Below, piece by piece: positions 41,851 through 51,630 of a stretch of DNA of 64,000 nucleotides; the first letter of the stretch is position 1; each line of letters opens with the position of its first letter. The DNA is from Agriotes lineatus (taxonomy: Eukaryota; Arthropoda; Insecta; Coleoptera; Elateridae), in contig CALNHX010000285.1 of NCBI GenBank assembly GCA_940337035.1, forward strand, positions 62,001 through 126,000, given 5' to 3'. The notes beneath the pieces are model-generated. The model ran no database searches. It had not been told where the DNA came from and saw only the letters and a list, made by a program, of their open reading frames with translations. The position numbers were made by a program, and so were the translations under genes.

Positions 41851-42416
41851 TAGACATATGTGAACGTCGAAATTTGTCAGGTAAATTTGAGGAACGGATT
41901 ACTGTGATGAATCTGGATATCGGATTTTTTTTATTAATCTGAATTTCGGATTTTCCACATAAATCCCAATTTGGGCTAAATCCGGATTTCCGTTTGTTGT
42001 ATATATCCGGATTTCGGATTTTGGGGATATATTCGGATTTCTGTTTTTCGGATATTTTCGGATTTAAAATTATTCGGATAATTCGGATTTCGGATAAAGC
42101 ATAATAACGGATTTATCGGATAGCGGATTGCCATTGGCGGATTTTTTCCGGATAGTAAAATCCTAACGGATTCCGGATTATTCGGATACCGGATAATTTA
42201 AAATCCGAAATCCGGATTTCAAACTGTAACGGATTTCCCAGCACTAGTTTTCGGCTTATGCCATCTTCAGGGGACGTTAGTTAACAAACAAACAAAATCA
42301 CAAATAAACAGCACAAGCTCGTTGCAATTGCCACGGTGGGTTGACTAGTCTAGTCAAAACTAGTTTTAAAAATATATGTGGATCAAGACAAAACCTTTAG
42401 TTTTATTAATAATAAT

Positions 42417-43557
42417 AAAAAATTCGACCAAAGCTGCTGTGAGTATTATGGTTTGTGGTAATGCTGCCGGAGAGGTGTGTCCACCATACGTTAACTACAA
42501 GGCCGAAAAAATGTGGGACACTTGAACTGAAGGAGGCCCTCCAAACACTAGGTATAACCGATCAAAATCTGGCTGGTTCGACAGCTCCAGCTTCGAGGAT
42601 TGTTTTTTTTTTCAATTATGTTGCCGGTGTTGAGAAGGGAAAATGGAGAGAAAGTCCTAATTATTGGCGATAACTTCAGTTCTCATATCAGCTTAAAGGT
42701 CCTAAAAGCTTGCGAAGAACATAACATTGCCTTCATAGCGCTTCCTCCAAATTCCACCCATCTCACTCAGCCTCTCGACATAGCTTATTTTAGGCCGTTT
42801 AAATGCCATTGGCGGTAAATACTTGATCAGTGGAAAGTAACACCAGATGGACAAAGGATGCCAACAATCCCCAAAAATGTCTTTCCTTCATTGTTGAAAA
42901 AGCTCTGGAATAAAATTTTTCCCACCTCAGAAACCAATTTACAAGCTGGGATTCAGGAAGGCTGGCATATTTCCGCTTTGTGCAGCCAAAGTTCTAGAAC
43001 GTCTGCCATCATACTCTGATCCCAATGCCACAGACCCAGATCCAAGTGCTATTTCAGCCACCTTCATACAATATATAGAAATGAAAAGAAAACAAGCAGT
43101 AGAACAAGGAACATCCACAAAGAGGAGAAAGAAGAAGCTTGGTGTTGAGCCAGGTTCAAGTATTTCAGCAGAGGATATTGAAAAACTTGCATTACCATCT
43201 ACATCACAAACTGTAATTCACTCAACTAAAAAGAAAGTTTCACGCAAGGCAAAGGTAGAAGAAAGTTCTAGTGAGGAAGATAAAAGCGATGGATATTCCC
43301 TGGCTTCAGAATCTTCATTTAACTTATCAGACAATGAAGAGGACTTCGAAGATATATCAAACCATGAGGTCCTGATTGATGGTTATCTCCCAGCAAAAGT
43401 CGAATTTGTAATCGTGAATTATGAAGGAGAATACTGGCCTGGGCAAGTTATCAATGTGGAAGCTAATGAGGCTGATATAAAATACTTTTTCTTACTTATA
43501 TCTAGAAATCTCTCTTTTATGTTAAAGGTTATTGACTGTGCTATGATATAGTTGCAA
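42417..43557 (+). pseudogene. pogo/Tigger-like transposase, C-terminal half
   Basis: This continues 37706-38309: KAAVSIMVCGNAAGEVCPPY and VNYKAEKMWDT, then RYNRSKSGWFDSSSFED, VLIIGDNFSSHISLKVLKAC (second catalytic Asp, about 42655-42705) and FIALPPNSTHLTQPLDIAYF (third Asp, about 42730-42790). The C-terminal region (43081-43551) has the Lys-rich and acidic linkers and ends in the Tudor-like segment VEFVIVNYEGEYWPGQVINV (about 43395-43460), cut off after ADI by unrelated sequence at about 43475. Several frame changes occur between 42480 and 43080. All three catalytic Asp motifs survive across the two halves. Confidence 0.85.
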
Positions 43558-43779
43558 AAAATGAATAAATAAATACCTTTTCTTACTGACTTCTGCAAAT
43601 ACGTGGTTTATTTTAAAGATTATTTACTGCACTATAATATAGTTGCAATACATTATCCCATCTTAATCTATATATATACATAGATTAACTAAAGCATTTA
43701 ATATCGATTTCTGATCTTTCCACAAGTAATATCAGCAAAAAAAAATTTTTTGAAAGCTTTATTTTAGAAGCTGTAACAA
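43558..43779. other. AT-rich spacer
   Basis: No gene is seen. A short similar phrase, (T/G)CTATGATATAGTTGCAA / CACTATAATATAGTTGCAA, occurs at about 43540 and 43629. Confidence 0.5.
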
Positions 43780-44441
43780 AAAAAATTAAAAAATGGCGTG
43801 ATTTTGGACCATATTTGTGTGAAATTACAGTATCTAAACGATGGGGAACAGTCGTTACCAATTATTTATTATATTCTCGGACGGTTGCACTTATCAGAAC
43901 CGCAATGCAGTTCTAGCTAACGCGCTTCTTGCTTTTTCTAAGCAGTATAACATTGAAATCATTCAAAAATTTCTCATTAAATGCCACACTCAGATGGAGT
44001 GCGATAGCATCCATGCAACTATTGAAAACAAGATAAAAAAGAGGATAATAGAAATTCCAAATGGCTATCATAAATTAAGTGAACAAGCAAGAGAAAAGCC
44101 GTTTCCATATGAAGTGATATCTGTAAAATATGACTTTTTTACCAGCTTTAAGGAAAACAGATTCAATAAGGCCAGGTAGTAAAAAAAATGACCCTACAGT
44201 TTGTGACATACGAGTTCTGAAATATAAGGATGGCGATGTGCTCTACAAAATTAATTTTGACGATGATTTTCGGTCGCTACCTAAACGAACTAAAGGTACA
44301 TTAAAAATGTTGGAAGAACTTCCAAAGCTGTTTAATAATAGACTACCTATAAAGAAGATAAAATACGACCATTTGCAAGAAATAAAGAAATGTATTGACA
44401 AAAACTTTTGGCCATTTTATGATAACCTACCATATACTTAA
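43780..44441 (+). pseudogene. DDE-type transposase C-terminal relic (Sola-like, tentative)
   Basis: The frame at 43841-44179 contains IFSDGCTYQNRNAVLANALL (S-D-x-C-x-x-Q-N-x-N, a catalytic Asp motif), QKFLIKCHTQMECDSIHATI (equivalent to GHTQMECDSxHxxIE, with G changed to C) and KPFPYEVISV. A frame change near 44140 continues with IRPGSKKNDPTVCDIRVLKY, VLYKINFDDDFRSLPKR and a helical end at 44441. This family is widespread in arthropod genomes. I associate the SDxCxxQN/GH-D-H-E pattern with Sola-like DDE elements but am not sure. The N-terminal half is missing. Confidence 0.6.
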
Positions 44442-44852
44442 ATCATTTCTCTTCTTTTGTTATAAACGTTTATTTTTTACTTTACTCTTTATACTAATAT
44501 GTATTTAAAAATTTTCTTATTTTTATTTACAAAGCAAGTTTATGTTAACAAATAATTATTTCCTCTTTTCTTTTTTATTGTCTTTATGTAAGTGCAATAA
44601 CACTTAAGTGTTATCATGGTTTAACTTACTTGGTGCAATACCACGTATGGGCATTTAAAATAACTTAAAACCAAAATAAAAAATTGCTTTTATTTATAAC
44701 TTCATTTCTAAGTCAAAATAATACACTATAAACTATAAAATCATTGCAATGTGAGAATATTCGATGTGAAGGTTTTTTATTGATTATGCAAAATTAGTGA
44801 AATAGCAGATACGAGGTATTGCATTTCCACCATCGATGTAATAAGTCATATT
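44442..44852. other. AT-rich spacer
   Basis: About 410 bp with no coding potential or recognised repeats. Confidence 0.5.
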
Positions 44853-45605
44853 ATGCAGCAATGCAATAGGGGTATGGTACCGGAAAGACCAGATCAACCT
44901 GCAGACGATTCCGCTGCCGAGCGGTTTGTTTGGTCACGGAAGTCGACCATGTTTTCGATAGAGCAATACCGCTCAGAATCCTGCAACTTTAGAAACCCAA
45001 CAATAAAAAATATTTTATTGTTGGGGAGAATTGCCGAACAGATGAACAAAAATTTTTACCATGACACCGGACATGTGTGACAGAAAATTTTGAAATTTGA
45101 AGGGTACTTATAAAGGTATAAAAAATACCAAAAGAAAAACTGGCAGAGGTAGACAAACTTGGGAATATTTCGACGTAATGGATGACCTGCTTCATATTGA
45201 TGCCACCATTAATCATCCACATTTAATATCATTCATTCCACAGCCTAAGCTTCCCTTATCTGTGCTAAACGCCCTCTACATCCATTCAGTCGTCCTTAAT
45301 CCCAGCATATATACCTGCACCCTCTCCGTCAGCTTTGCCACCCCCAATACCTTCAACTTCATCATCCCTTGGCTCTTCAACATCAAATTCTTTATTCCCA
45401 ACTCCAGCAGTGGAATCATTATTAAGTCTGTCATCCACACCGTCTAGAATTCCCAGTTTGAATATTGCTGCCAGTGATACCCGAGGTACTAAGCGTAAAA
45501 ATAGGGAGTTGGAAGAATTTCTAAGGAAAATGCTGAAGAGCAGAAAATTAGAGAGCTGCAAGAGATTAAAAATGTTTAGGAGCGTCATTATTTTATGTAA
45601 TATTT
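44853..45605 (+). pseudogene. Myb/SANT-like (trihelix) DNA-binding protein
   Basis: ATG near 44853 starts MQQCNRGMVPERPDQPADDS. The SANT-like domain follows: FVWSRKSTMFSIEQYRS, NPTIKNILLLGRIAEQMNKN (helix 2) and FYHDTGHV. A TGA replaces the expected Cys codon, and the next frame continues ILKFEGTYKGIKNTKRKTGR, then QTWEYFDVMDDLL (about 45155-45195). A Ser/Pro/Thr-rich linker (in the frame at 45335) leads to a basic C-terminal helix, KRKNRELEEFLRKMLKSRK. This is the Myb_DNA-bind_4-like domain used by Harbinger accessory proteins and by orphan insect genes. Intronless, with one stop and one or two frameshifts. Confidence 0.68.
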
Positions 45606-46099
45606 AAATGTATGATATTTTTTATATTTGATTCAACTAGGGATATTGTAATAAGAGTAGTTTTGTAATAAATATACTTTGACATCGGTGTAGTCTGATT
45701 TTTTATTATAGATGTGGCTTGAAATTATTTTAACAGTGTATGGAAGATGTGCATCTGTTCAAGATTTTTCTAAATTAAGGTATTCCACATTCATTCGCAA
45801 TTTTGTTGACTTAAATCCCCTTTAAAACAATATTCATCGTAGTATTTTGATGGTTTTTTATCTGGTTTTTTAGCATTTATTGCATTGTATGTAACTTTTT
45901 TAAATTTGTTAATTAAAATGCCGAGACAAGATATCTAAAAAGGATGCATAATTGTTTTGTAATTTTGTAATTCTGCTGCTGCATGAATGACCCTTTGACT
46001 ATATTTACACTTACACAACAAAAAATTGCTAATTTTATAAAATATACTGGAACGCGCGTAGCCAGCCTACGTCTGGCTGCGTGTGGCGGCGCCACGTGC
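45606..46099. other. AT-rich spacer
   Basis: 3' flank of the SANT-like gene (AATAAA at about 45668) and unassigned DNA; no gene recognised. Confidence 0.5.
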
Positions 46100-46500
46100 T
46101 TACCGTCGGCTACAGTGCCTTTATATAGACAGTGGCGACAATGGGGTGTCCTATTTTTGATTGGCTGCCTAGATCACGTGGTTTTAGCCGCCATGTTTAT
46201 GCTAAATCACCTGTGATTCGTGTTATACCTTTGGGAGTACTGAAGTGTATTGTCAGTCTATGTCAAATTAGAGGTTAGTAGGTTCGGTTTTGCGTCAGTT
46301 TTGACATAAACTGACGCAAATCTTAACCTGCAAATCTCGAATGTTTTCAGTACTGCCAAACGTAAAACACGTATCACAGTCGACTCTGATCACGGATTTA
46401 AATAAACACCCGTTAGAAATTTGCATAAATATGGCGGCGGGGGTGTGGCTTAGTTGTATTGTCGCCACTGTCTATATAAAGGCACTGTACCGTCGAAATG
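46100..46500. repeat. Palindromic MITE, about 400 bp, GC-rich ends
   Basis: ACAGTGCCTTTATATAGACA...GTGGCGACAAT (46110-46142) is mirrored by ATTGTCGCCACTGTCTATAT...AAGGCACTGT (46459-46490). Inside, GCCGCCATGTTTATGC pairs imperfectly with GCATAAATATGGCGGC. The centre is TTTTGCGTCAGTTTTGACAT...ACTGACGCAAA (about 46290-46322). Outside the arms, GCTGCGTGTGGCGGCGCCAC (46077) is repeated directly as a variant near 46580. Non-coding. Confidence 0.72.
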
Positions 46501-46629
46501 TGCGCTTACAGAAACCTGCGCTTATAGAAACCGATATAGCAAGCGCGCGTGTGGTAGTAGTATGCAGGCCCTTCATGCTGCGTGTGCCGGCGCCACTTGT
46601 GCTTACGGTCTGGACGGCCGGCGGCATCG

Positions 46630-46895
46630 GCTCTTATAAGATTTCCAAAATCCTCCATCACTTATTCTGCCATTAACGCCAATATCTACACACAGAAATT
46701 TGCTATTTGCATCAACTAGTGCAAAAAGTACGATGCTGTCGGTGCCTTTGTAGTTTCTGTAAAAACGTCAGATCTTAGGGGTCTAAAAACTATACGTTTC
46801 CCATATAATGCAACTAGGCAGTTAGGAAAATTCCATAAATTCAAAAAAATCCGTAGCAATACTTTCCCATTCGGCTTTTGTCGAAGGAACCTGTA
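46630..46895 (-). pseudogene. PIF/Harbinger transposase fragment (DDE_4)
   Basis: On the minus strand the fragment reads VPSTKAEWESIATDFFEF, then in shifted frames a GKR... segment, and FYRNYKGTDSIVLFALVDAN and SKFLCVDIGVNGRISDGG. These are the NYKG, DA and GR-SDGG motifs around the second catalytic Asp of Harbinger transposases. Only this central part is present. It is a dead relic, possibly paired with the MADF-like exon that follows. Confidence 0.72.
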
Positions 46896-46942
46896 ATTAA
46901 AATAACAATAATTTATGTATGAATGCTATTGTCTCTTTGCAG

Positions 46943-47155
46943 GTGGAGGAAGATAATGGAGAATTAAATTCAACCTTAACTGAATGTACGCCCAGTCCGT
47001 CTACGTCAGCGTCAACAAGTACATTAGCAACCAGGTCCAGTTTCGCCAGCAATTCCGAATGGCAAATCAAGAAAGCGCAAAGCAACTTCTGATGTCCAGG
47101 AAGACTTCTTAATGCAAGCTAGTTCTGCGCAAACAAAGACATGTAGCTGGAAAAT
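46943..47155 (+). pseudogene. Possible MADF/BESS-type protein exon
   Basis: After an acceptor-like CTCTTTGCAG the frame reads VEEDNGELNSTLTECTPSPS (about 46943-47002), a Ser/Thr-rich linker, and after a one-base shift KKRKATSDVQEDFLMQASSA. This is the composition of the linker and C-terminal region of MADF/Myb accessory proteins of Harbinger elements. No DNA-binding domain is visible, so the identification is weak. Confidence 0.35.
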
Positions 47156-47940
47156 CATATATTTCAAAAAATACAAAACAAATTGCCAGGCCATTTTATT
47201 TTTCTTTAATTCCTATACAGCTACGTACAGTTTTGGGACAGAGTTGGCGAGTCTGCCTGTATATCGGGTCCGTTTCGGTCAGGTTTGACTATAAAATACT
47301 CAAACTTTTCGCATCAAAAAAAATTCAAACACGCAGGTGGCTTTTGGTTTCATTTAAAAGTCTGGCGTACCGCTCGAATCTCTATGTCATTTTAGTGCAG
47401 CTGTTTGCCCCATCGGTTCTAAGAACGCTTATTTTCAAGTTATTCAAAAATGTAGTCCATGAGGGCAAGTGCTGTGACTGGACACACCTGGCACGCGCGA
47501 GGCTGGCAACGAGGGCCAAAAACGTGGCTTGTGGCTTTTTGAGTCAGACGTTCCTCGGCAAGTGGTGAAGTGACGGCGTGTGCTCAGAGCGCCGTGTTGG
47601 TGTCCTAATTAGTCGAAGCCGCTCGATCAGTAACTACACTGGCTTGGTTAGCCAATATTTCCGTCATTGGGCATGGGATCATTTTCACGAGCAGGCTAAT
47701 AATCGGCTCCGCAGGTTTGTGCTCGCCAGGAGTGCGTTACGCAACCATTTCCAAATATAAAAAAGGTATTTTCCGGACATCATCGAGTTCCGCCACCCCC
47801 AAGTCAATTCACCGCTGTGCGATAGACATCGCTCGCTTGCTGCAGTCAACGTCCCCGCTTACAGGCCGAACCGGCTCGAATCAAGGTATTTGGTGTCTCT
47901 TAATTTATGCGCTAATTGTTATGTGTTGCCGTCAAATTGG
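47156..47940. other. Unassigned, relatively GC-rich stretch
   Basis: No protein motif was recognised in the short frames here (47233-47568, 47578-47760, 47717-47944). The base composition differs from the surrounding AT-rich DNA. It leads directly into a tandem repeat and may be the leader of an unrecognised retroelement. Confidence 0.35.
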
Positions 47941-48180
47941 CTAGCGTGTATAACTAAATCACTAGTCACGCTTGTTAATAACTTTTGCAAACGAAGCTAT
48001 GTGCGTTCATGTCTGCATACTAGCGTGTGTAACTAAATTAGTCACGCTTGTTGATAACTTTTCCAAACGAAGCTGTGTGCGTTCATGTCGGCATACTAGC
48101 GTGTGTCGCTAAATTAATCACGCTTGTTAATAACTTTCCCAAACGAAGCTGTATGCGTTCATGTCGGTATACTAGCGTGT
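47941..48180 (+). repeat. Tandem repeat, 76-79 bp unit, three copies and a partial
   Basis: The units start CTAGCGTGT at 47941, 48020, 48096 and 48172 (partial) and contain CACGCTTGTTAATAACTTT, CAAACGAAGCT and TGCGTTCATGTC. More diverged versions (AAAGCACGATACGTTCAG; AAAGCACTGGGCGCTCA) follow to about 48345. No coding frame runs through the repeats. Confidence 0.88.
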
Positions 48181-48944
48181 GAATTTAACTCGAGCATGGG
48201 GCGTTCAGTGCTGTATTTCAGTCTTATGTACTACTAAATTTGCTGATAGCATATAACCAAAGCACGATACGTTCAGTACTGCATTTAAATTTTGCGTACT
48301 CAATTAAATGTATTTGCCGGTAGCCTTTTCTCAAAGCACTGGGCGCTCATTCTTCAATTTTCCTTGAACTTACGTAAAGGTTGTAGTTAGATATGGCGCT
48401 CCCAGCTAAGCCTAAATTTATTCGTTTAGGGTAGGCCTCGTACGCCACTGTAACTGTACTATTGTATGCGCCGACCATTTCGGCCCTCTTGTAACCTTCG
48501 GCCCTCTTGTAACCTTCGGCCATGGGTTTGGCCAATAGATTTGTTTACTGAATTTGACATGATTATCCCTGGTATGTCAAGATCGATGTAAAGTGAGGCC
48601 TGAGAGTGATGCACGAGTGTTGCAGGTAGGTCGACGTGCTATCGCTACCTTGTTGTTCCTAGAGCTAGTATTTGAGTATTGCTACCCCGTTTGGCTTTCA
48701 AGGTTCGGTATACATACTGTCACGCTTTCCCTGTGGTGTACCATTTCTAGGACCACTCCCATCTCCCTGCGCGTATTCAAGTCGTGACCTTTATCCTGTT
48801 TCGTACGATTTCCAGGGTAAATGTGGACGTTTCCCGGACATGTTTAAGTATTTGGTACTCACCCACTTGTGAGTGACGTTAACGCAGTAACCATACTTGC
48901 GATTCTTGTGACAGTTTTCAAATAAAATTGCATGACGTGTCTTC
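48181..48944. other. Unassigned stretch after tandem repeat
   Basis: It holds degenerate repeat units to about 48345, a short direct duplication of GGCCCTCTTGTAACCTTC (48482 and 48500), and sequence of unknown origin ending in an acceptor-like TTCGGTTGCAG at about 48951 just before a transposase relic. No gene. Confidence 0.4.
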
Positions 48945-50060
48945 GGTTGCAGAAAACCAACTGCTTAAAGAAGAGTATGACAAGCACCTTCTAGAAGCTT
49001 CTAAGAGATATAATCTAAAGAAAATCGACAAAGAGCGTTCGTTACAAAATCCCACCGAAAAAGTTATGGTGGTTCTCGAAAAATGCTTACCGACTCCCGT
49101 TCTAACAAATCCCAACTTTTTATTCGTTGAAGCTGTGGACGTTTAATAACACAGTTTACGATGCAACAGACATACAAACTTACTGTTGTATGTGGGATGA
49201 ATCAATTTCTGGGAGAGGTGTTAATGAAATGGCTTCCTGCTTTTTGACGTGGGTAGAAACATTAAATCTGCCCCCTACACTAAAAAATTACATTATGGTC
49301 GGACAATTCTCCATATAAAAAATCGAAATGGTGGAATGATAATGTGTTACTCTTATATCCTGCACAAATTTCCACAACTTGAGGTGATTGAGCATTAAGT
49401 TTTTATTAAGGGGTCATAGTCATCTTAAGGCCGATTCTTCCCATTCTATGGTGGAGAGGCAATGGAGAAAAGAAAAGTTCAAAATTATGACACCGTGGGA
49501 CTGGCAGCAGCTACTATGAATGTGCAATAAAAAGAAGCCTTTTGTAGTAATACGCATGGAAACGGAAAACATTTATAATTTTAAAGGTCTTTACGAAGGA
49601 ACTAATGCTTCATTTATATTACGAAAAAAAATCAACTAACGGAGAGCCTTTCTTAATATCTAATGTAGTTCACCTCCAAGTGAGATCAAACAAACCAGGC
49701 ATTATTTACTATAAAACAGATTTTGATCAGGATATTCTTGAAGTTAACTTCAACAGGAATTGTAACACTAATGTTACTAACGACGCTTTAAATTTGTCCC
49801 AAAACCCCGGTAACATGATTACTACTCAAAAATACAATAACTTACGCGGTGAAAATAGGAACTAATGTTAGAATCTAGTAATTTCAAAGTTTCGTATGGG
49901 TAACATTTTTACATCTATCATATTGACATTAAATTGTTAACCTTATTTAAGCTAAATGACACAATAAATCAGAGGCGTACGCAACATTGTGGTATGGCGT
50001 ATTATCAGTTCTTGAATGTTAAAAGGATCGCGGAGATAATGGTGTTAAGTTGAACAACCA
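48945..50060 (+). pseudogene. DDE-type transposase relic (Sola-like, tentative), second copy
   Basis: It begins AENQLLKEEYDKHLLEASKR (about 48952) and continues with KVMVVLEKCLPTPVLTNP, then in a shifted frame KLWTFNNTVYDATDIQTYCC and MWDESISGRGVNEMASCFL (about 49190-49240; the WDE..GRG.NE..S motif). After a loss of the SDxCxxQN region come FLLRGHSHLKADSSHSMVER (about 49395-49455) and KIMTPWDWQQLL. The tail includes GEPFLISNVVHLQVRSNKPG (about 49640-49705). It complements the 43780-44441 relic, which shows the C-terminal motifs. Both are distinct members of one DDE superfamily. Dead. Confidence 0.6.
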
Positions 50061-50248
50061 GGCTCTGCTAAACCTTTTATCCCAGCAACAGCAATTTTCA
50101 CACTTTAAAACAAAGAATCTGTCATATGACGATAGTCACTGAGCAAACGGAATCCCTCTACCCACCGTTACTGATTACTTGTCATTTAAAATGTAACCAA
50201 ACTTTGTATGTTTGACAACCTTTCCACATATTGCCAATTCATCAAATT

Positions 50249-50287
50249 AGAGATCCTGTATATAGTTTACTAAGAGTTGGGCAAACA
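50249..50287. repeat. Left arm of an inverted repeat flanking the gypsy element
   Basis: AGAGATCCTGTATATAG...GCAAACA is the approximate reverse complement of 56705-56748 (TGTTTGCACAATTC...GGGACTCT). The gypsy element lies between the arms, so it entered an older hairpin element. About 290 bp of loop remain on the left. Confidence 0.6.
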
Positions 50288-50578
50288 GCCTGATTTGACA
50301 TACATTTTTGATCCAAATTAGATATTTGACATATGCCGAAAAAAGAGGTTATAGGAACAAATCTGCTAACTTGCTTTTGGTGGGAGAGTTTTCAGAGCAT
50401 TGATGATTCTTAGGATCTCTAGAACCGACTATTAGAAATATATGGTCAATTTAGTTACAATTTGGAATTGCATGAGTGAAACTATCAGTCGTAACATGTT
50501 GCAAAATATGTAAAAAGGCTACATTTATCACCCATGCCTTGTAAAAAGTGATCCAAACCAATCAAAATGTATCCCGCT

Positions 50579-50783
50579 AGTTACGTGACTATGCATTTCT
50601 TTAGGATAAGAGTTTTCCTTATTGTTAAGATTCTTCTTGCATCCAGTTCTGTGTCGACACTCAGGTTAGCCTGATCTGTATCAAGTGTGTGGAGCAGAGC
50701 TCCGACGTCTGTAATGTGTTTAGTGTTCCAAGTATAAATAAATGCTTTTTAAAAACACTAATCGTCGTTAAATAAACTTAACT
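50579..50783 (+). repeat. gypsy 5' LTR (205 bp, internally deleted)
   Basis: It is nearly identical to the 3' LTR except for a loss of about 100 bp after AGTTACGTGACTA. It keeps GTATAAATAAATGC (TATA-like/polyadenylation region, about 50732) and ends AATAAACTTAACT. The few differences (for example GTGTCGACACT versus GTTTCAACACT) indicate a moderately old insertion. Confidence 0.88.
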
Positions 50784-50792
50784 GGCGCAGTC
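50783..50792 (+). other. Primer-binding site TGGCGCAGTC
   Basis: TGGCGCAGTC directly follows (overlapping by one T) the 5' LTR. It is the tRNA-Ser-type primer site used by gypsy/17.6-group elements. It is absent after the 3' LTR, as expected. Confidence 0.85.
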
Positions 50793-51393
50793 TTTCGGAT
50801 ATTTGCAACGGTCTCAAGAGTTTTCGACCATTAAAACCAAGTTTGCACCGTGGGTTTCAACCCTTAATTGCAAGATCCCTGCCTCCGAAGATCTACAACC
50901 GCACCTGTACCCTCGAGCCGACCATAGGACAAGCATCGCCGAAGCGTCTAGCCCGCTGGTTGCAGTTTTCAAGCCGATCATCGCGATCAATCCAGTTCAT
51001 TGGGAACAACCCTGTCTATTGCAGACATTCAGTTCATTGGGAACAACTCCGTCTATCGAAGACAACCAGATCCGCCGAGATCGACAGCTAGATCCACCGA
51101 GATCGACAACTAGATCCATCGAGATCAACAACAATGAATAGGTAAGAAAGTTACATATATTATTTTGTTACAAGTGAATTTAAACTAATATTTTAAACAG
51201 CTACTAACATAGCTTTACAATTTTTAATTATAAGCTCAGGTGGTTGCAAACGAGATGAGGTACTGGCGTATACGTTAGGTATACTTAATAATCGCCAACC
51301 GACTTTGCAATCATGCGTAGGAACCCTGAATTCAATTAGGAACCCCTAACCTTACACACTGTTTACTAACATAAACGAATTTTTAAAATTATA
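50793..51393 (+). other. gypsy leader (5' untranslated region)
   Basis: About 600 bp between the primer site and gag. It contains short direct repeats (AGATCCACCGAGATCGACA-type, about 51078-51130; TCAGTTCATTGGGAACAAC, about 51028) and a donor-like ATAGGTAAGAAAG at 51138. The open frames at 50803 and 50843 show no motif. Confidence 0.6.
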
Positions 51394-51630
51394 GTGTTAA
51401 TGATTAATACAGACACATCGTCTGAAAGGGAATCTGAAAGTGAATCCGAAAGTATAACTCGAAATAATAACTTAACTCAAAATAATCTAACTCAAAATAG
51501 AATAACTTTAAGACCACCCCGTCTAATACCAAATTTAACAATGGCACATGAGAATCAAAATTTAAATCAAGCTGTTCCGCCAGCACAAGTCTTTGATGGA
51601 TACCCTTTAGGTTTCCATATGAGTATGCAC
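51394..51630 (+). pseudogene. gypsy gag N-terminal segment
   Basis: A short acidic/Asn-rich N-terminal part of gag (ERESESESESIT; TQNNLTQNRITLRPPRLIPN), starting at ATG 51400 or nearby and ending at about FDGYPLGFHM, where LINE sequence begins. The N-terminal half of a gypsy gag is typically low in complexity like this. It is separated from the main gag frame (52428) by the LINE insert. Confidence 0.6.

Larger units (their letters stand above)
38402..42246. mobile_element. Non-autonomous hAT-like element, 3.8 kb, perfect 8-bp TSD
   Basis: The left end TAAGGCTGGGAA and the right end TTCCCAGCACTA are inverted (hAT-style TA-GCTGGGAA). They are flanked by GTTTTCGG on both sides (38394-38401 and 42247-42254), an exact 8-bp duplication. 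The outer 250-350 bp at each end are full of CGGAT/ATCCG repeats (38411-38700 and 41905-42235). The interior is AT-rich with no recognisable transposase. Inside are a 150-bp MITE (39331-39480) and a 220-bp direct duplication. It inserted into a Penelope-like fragment, which lies in pogo. Confidence 0.78.
38310..42416. mobile_element. Penelope-like fragment with inverted ends, split by a hAT-like element
   Basis: Outside the hAT-like insert (38402-42246), about 90 bp on the left and 160 bp on the right remain. The outer parts are inverted: AAAACTAAAGGTTTTGTCTT...ACATATATTTTTA (38341-38377) and its complement (42371-42411). Joining across the hAT gives CGAACGTTTTCGGCTTATGC followed by CATCTTCAGGGG. 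In reverse this is the CCTGAAGATGGC...AAGCCGAAAACG sequence typical of Penelope 3' ends. AATAAAAAATTC occurs at both outer pogo borders (38287-38298 and 42411-42422), a possible target duplication. Confidence 0.55.

Noticed and set aside
45286..45588. Minus-strand 100-aa frame opposite the SANT gene
   Set aside because: Shadow of the Ser/Pro-rich linker on the plus strand.
47233..47944. Several 60-110 aa frames
   Set aside because: No motifs, mutually overlapping and not bordered by splice sites; composition effect of a GC-richer patch.
47941..48180. CRISPR-like array or tRNA cluster
   Set aside because: Units are head-to-tail with no spacers and no tRNA structure; ordinary tandem repeat.
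51134..51394. Spliced start of gypsy gag (ATGAATAG|gtaag ... atag|tg)
   Set aside because: Splice signals look plausible, but the joined phase does not enter the gag frame, so it was not annotated.
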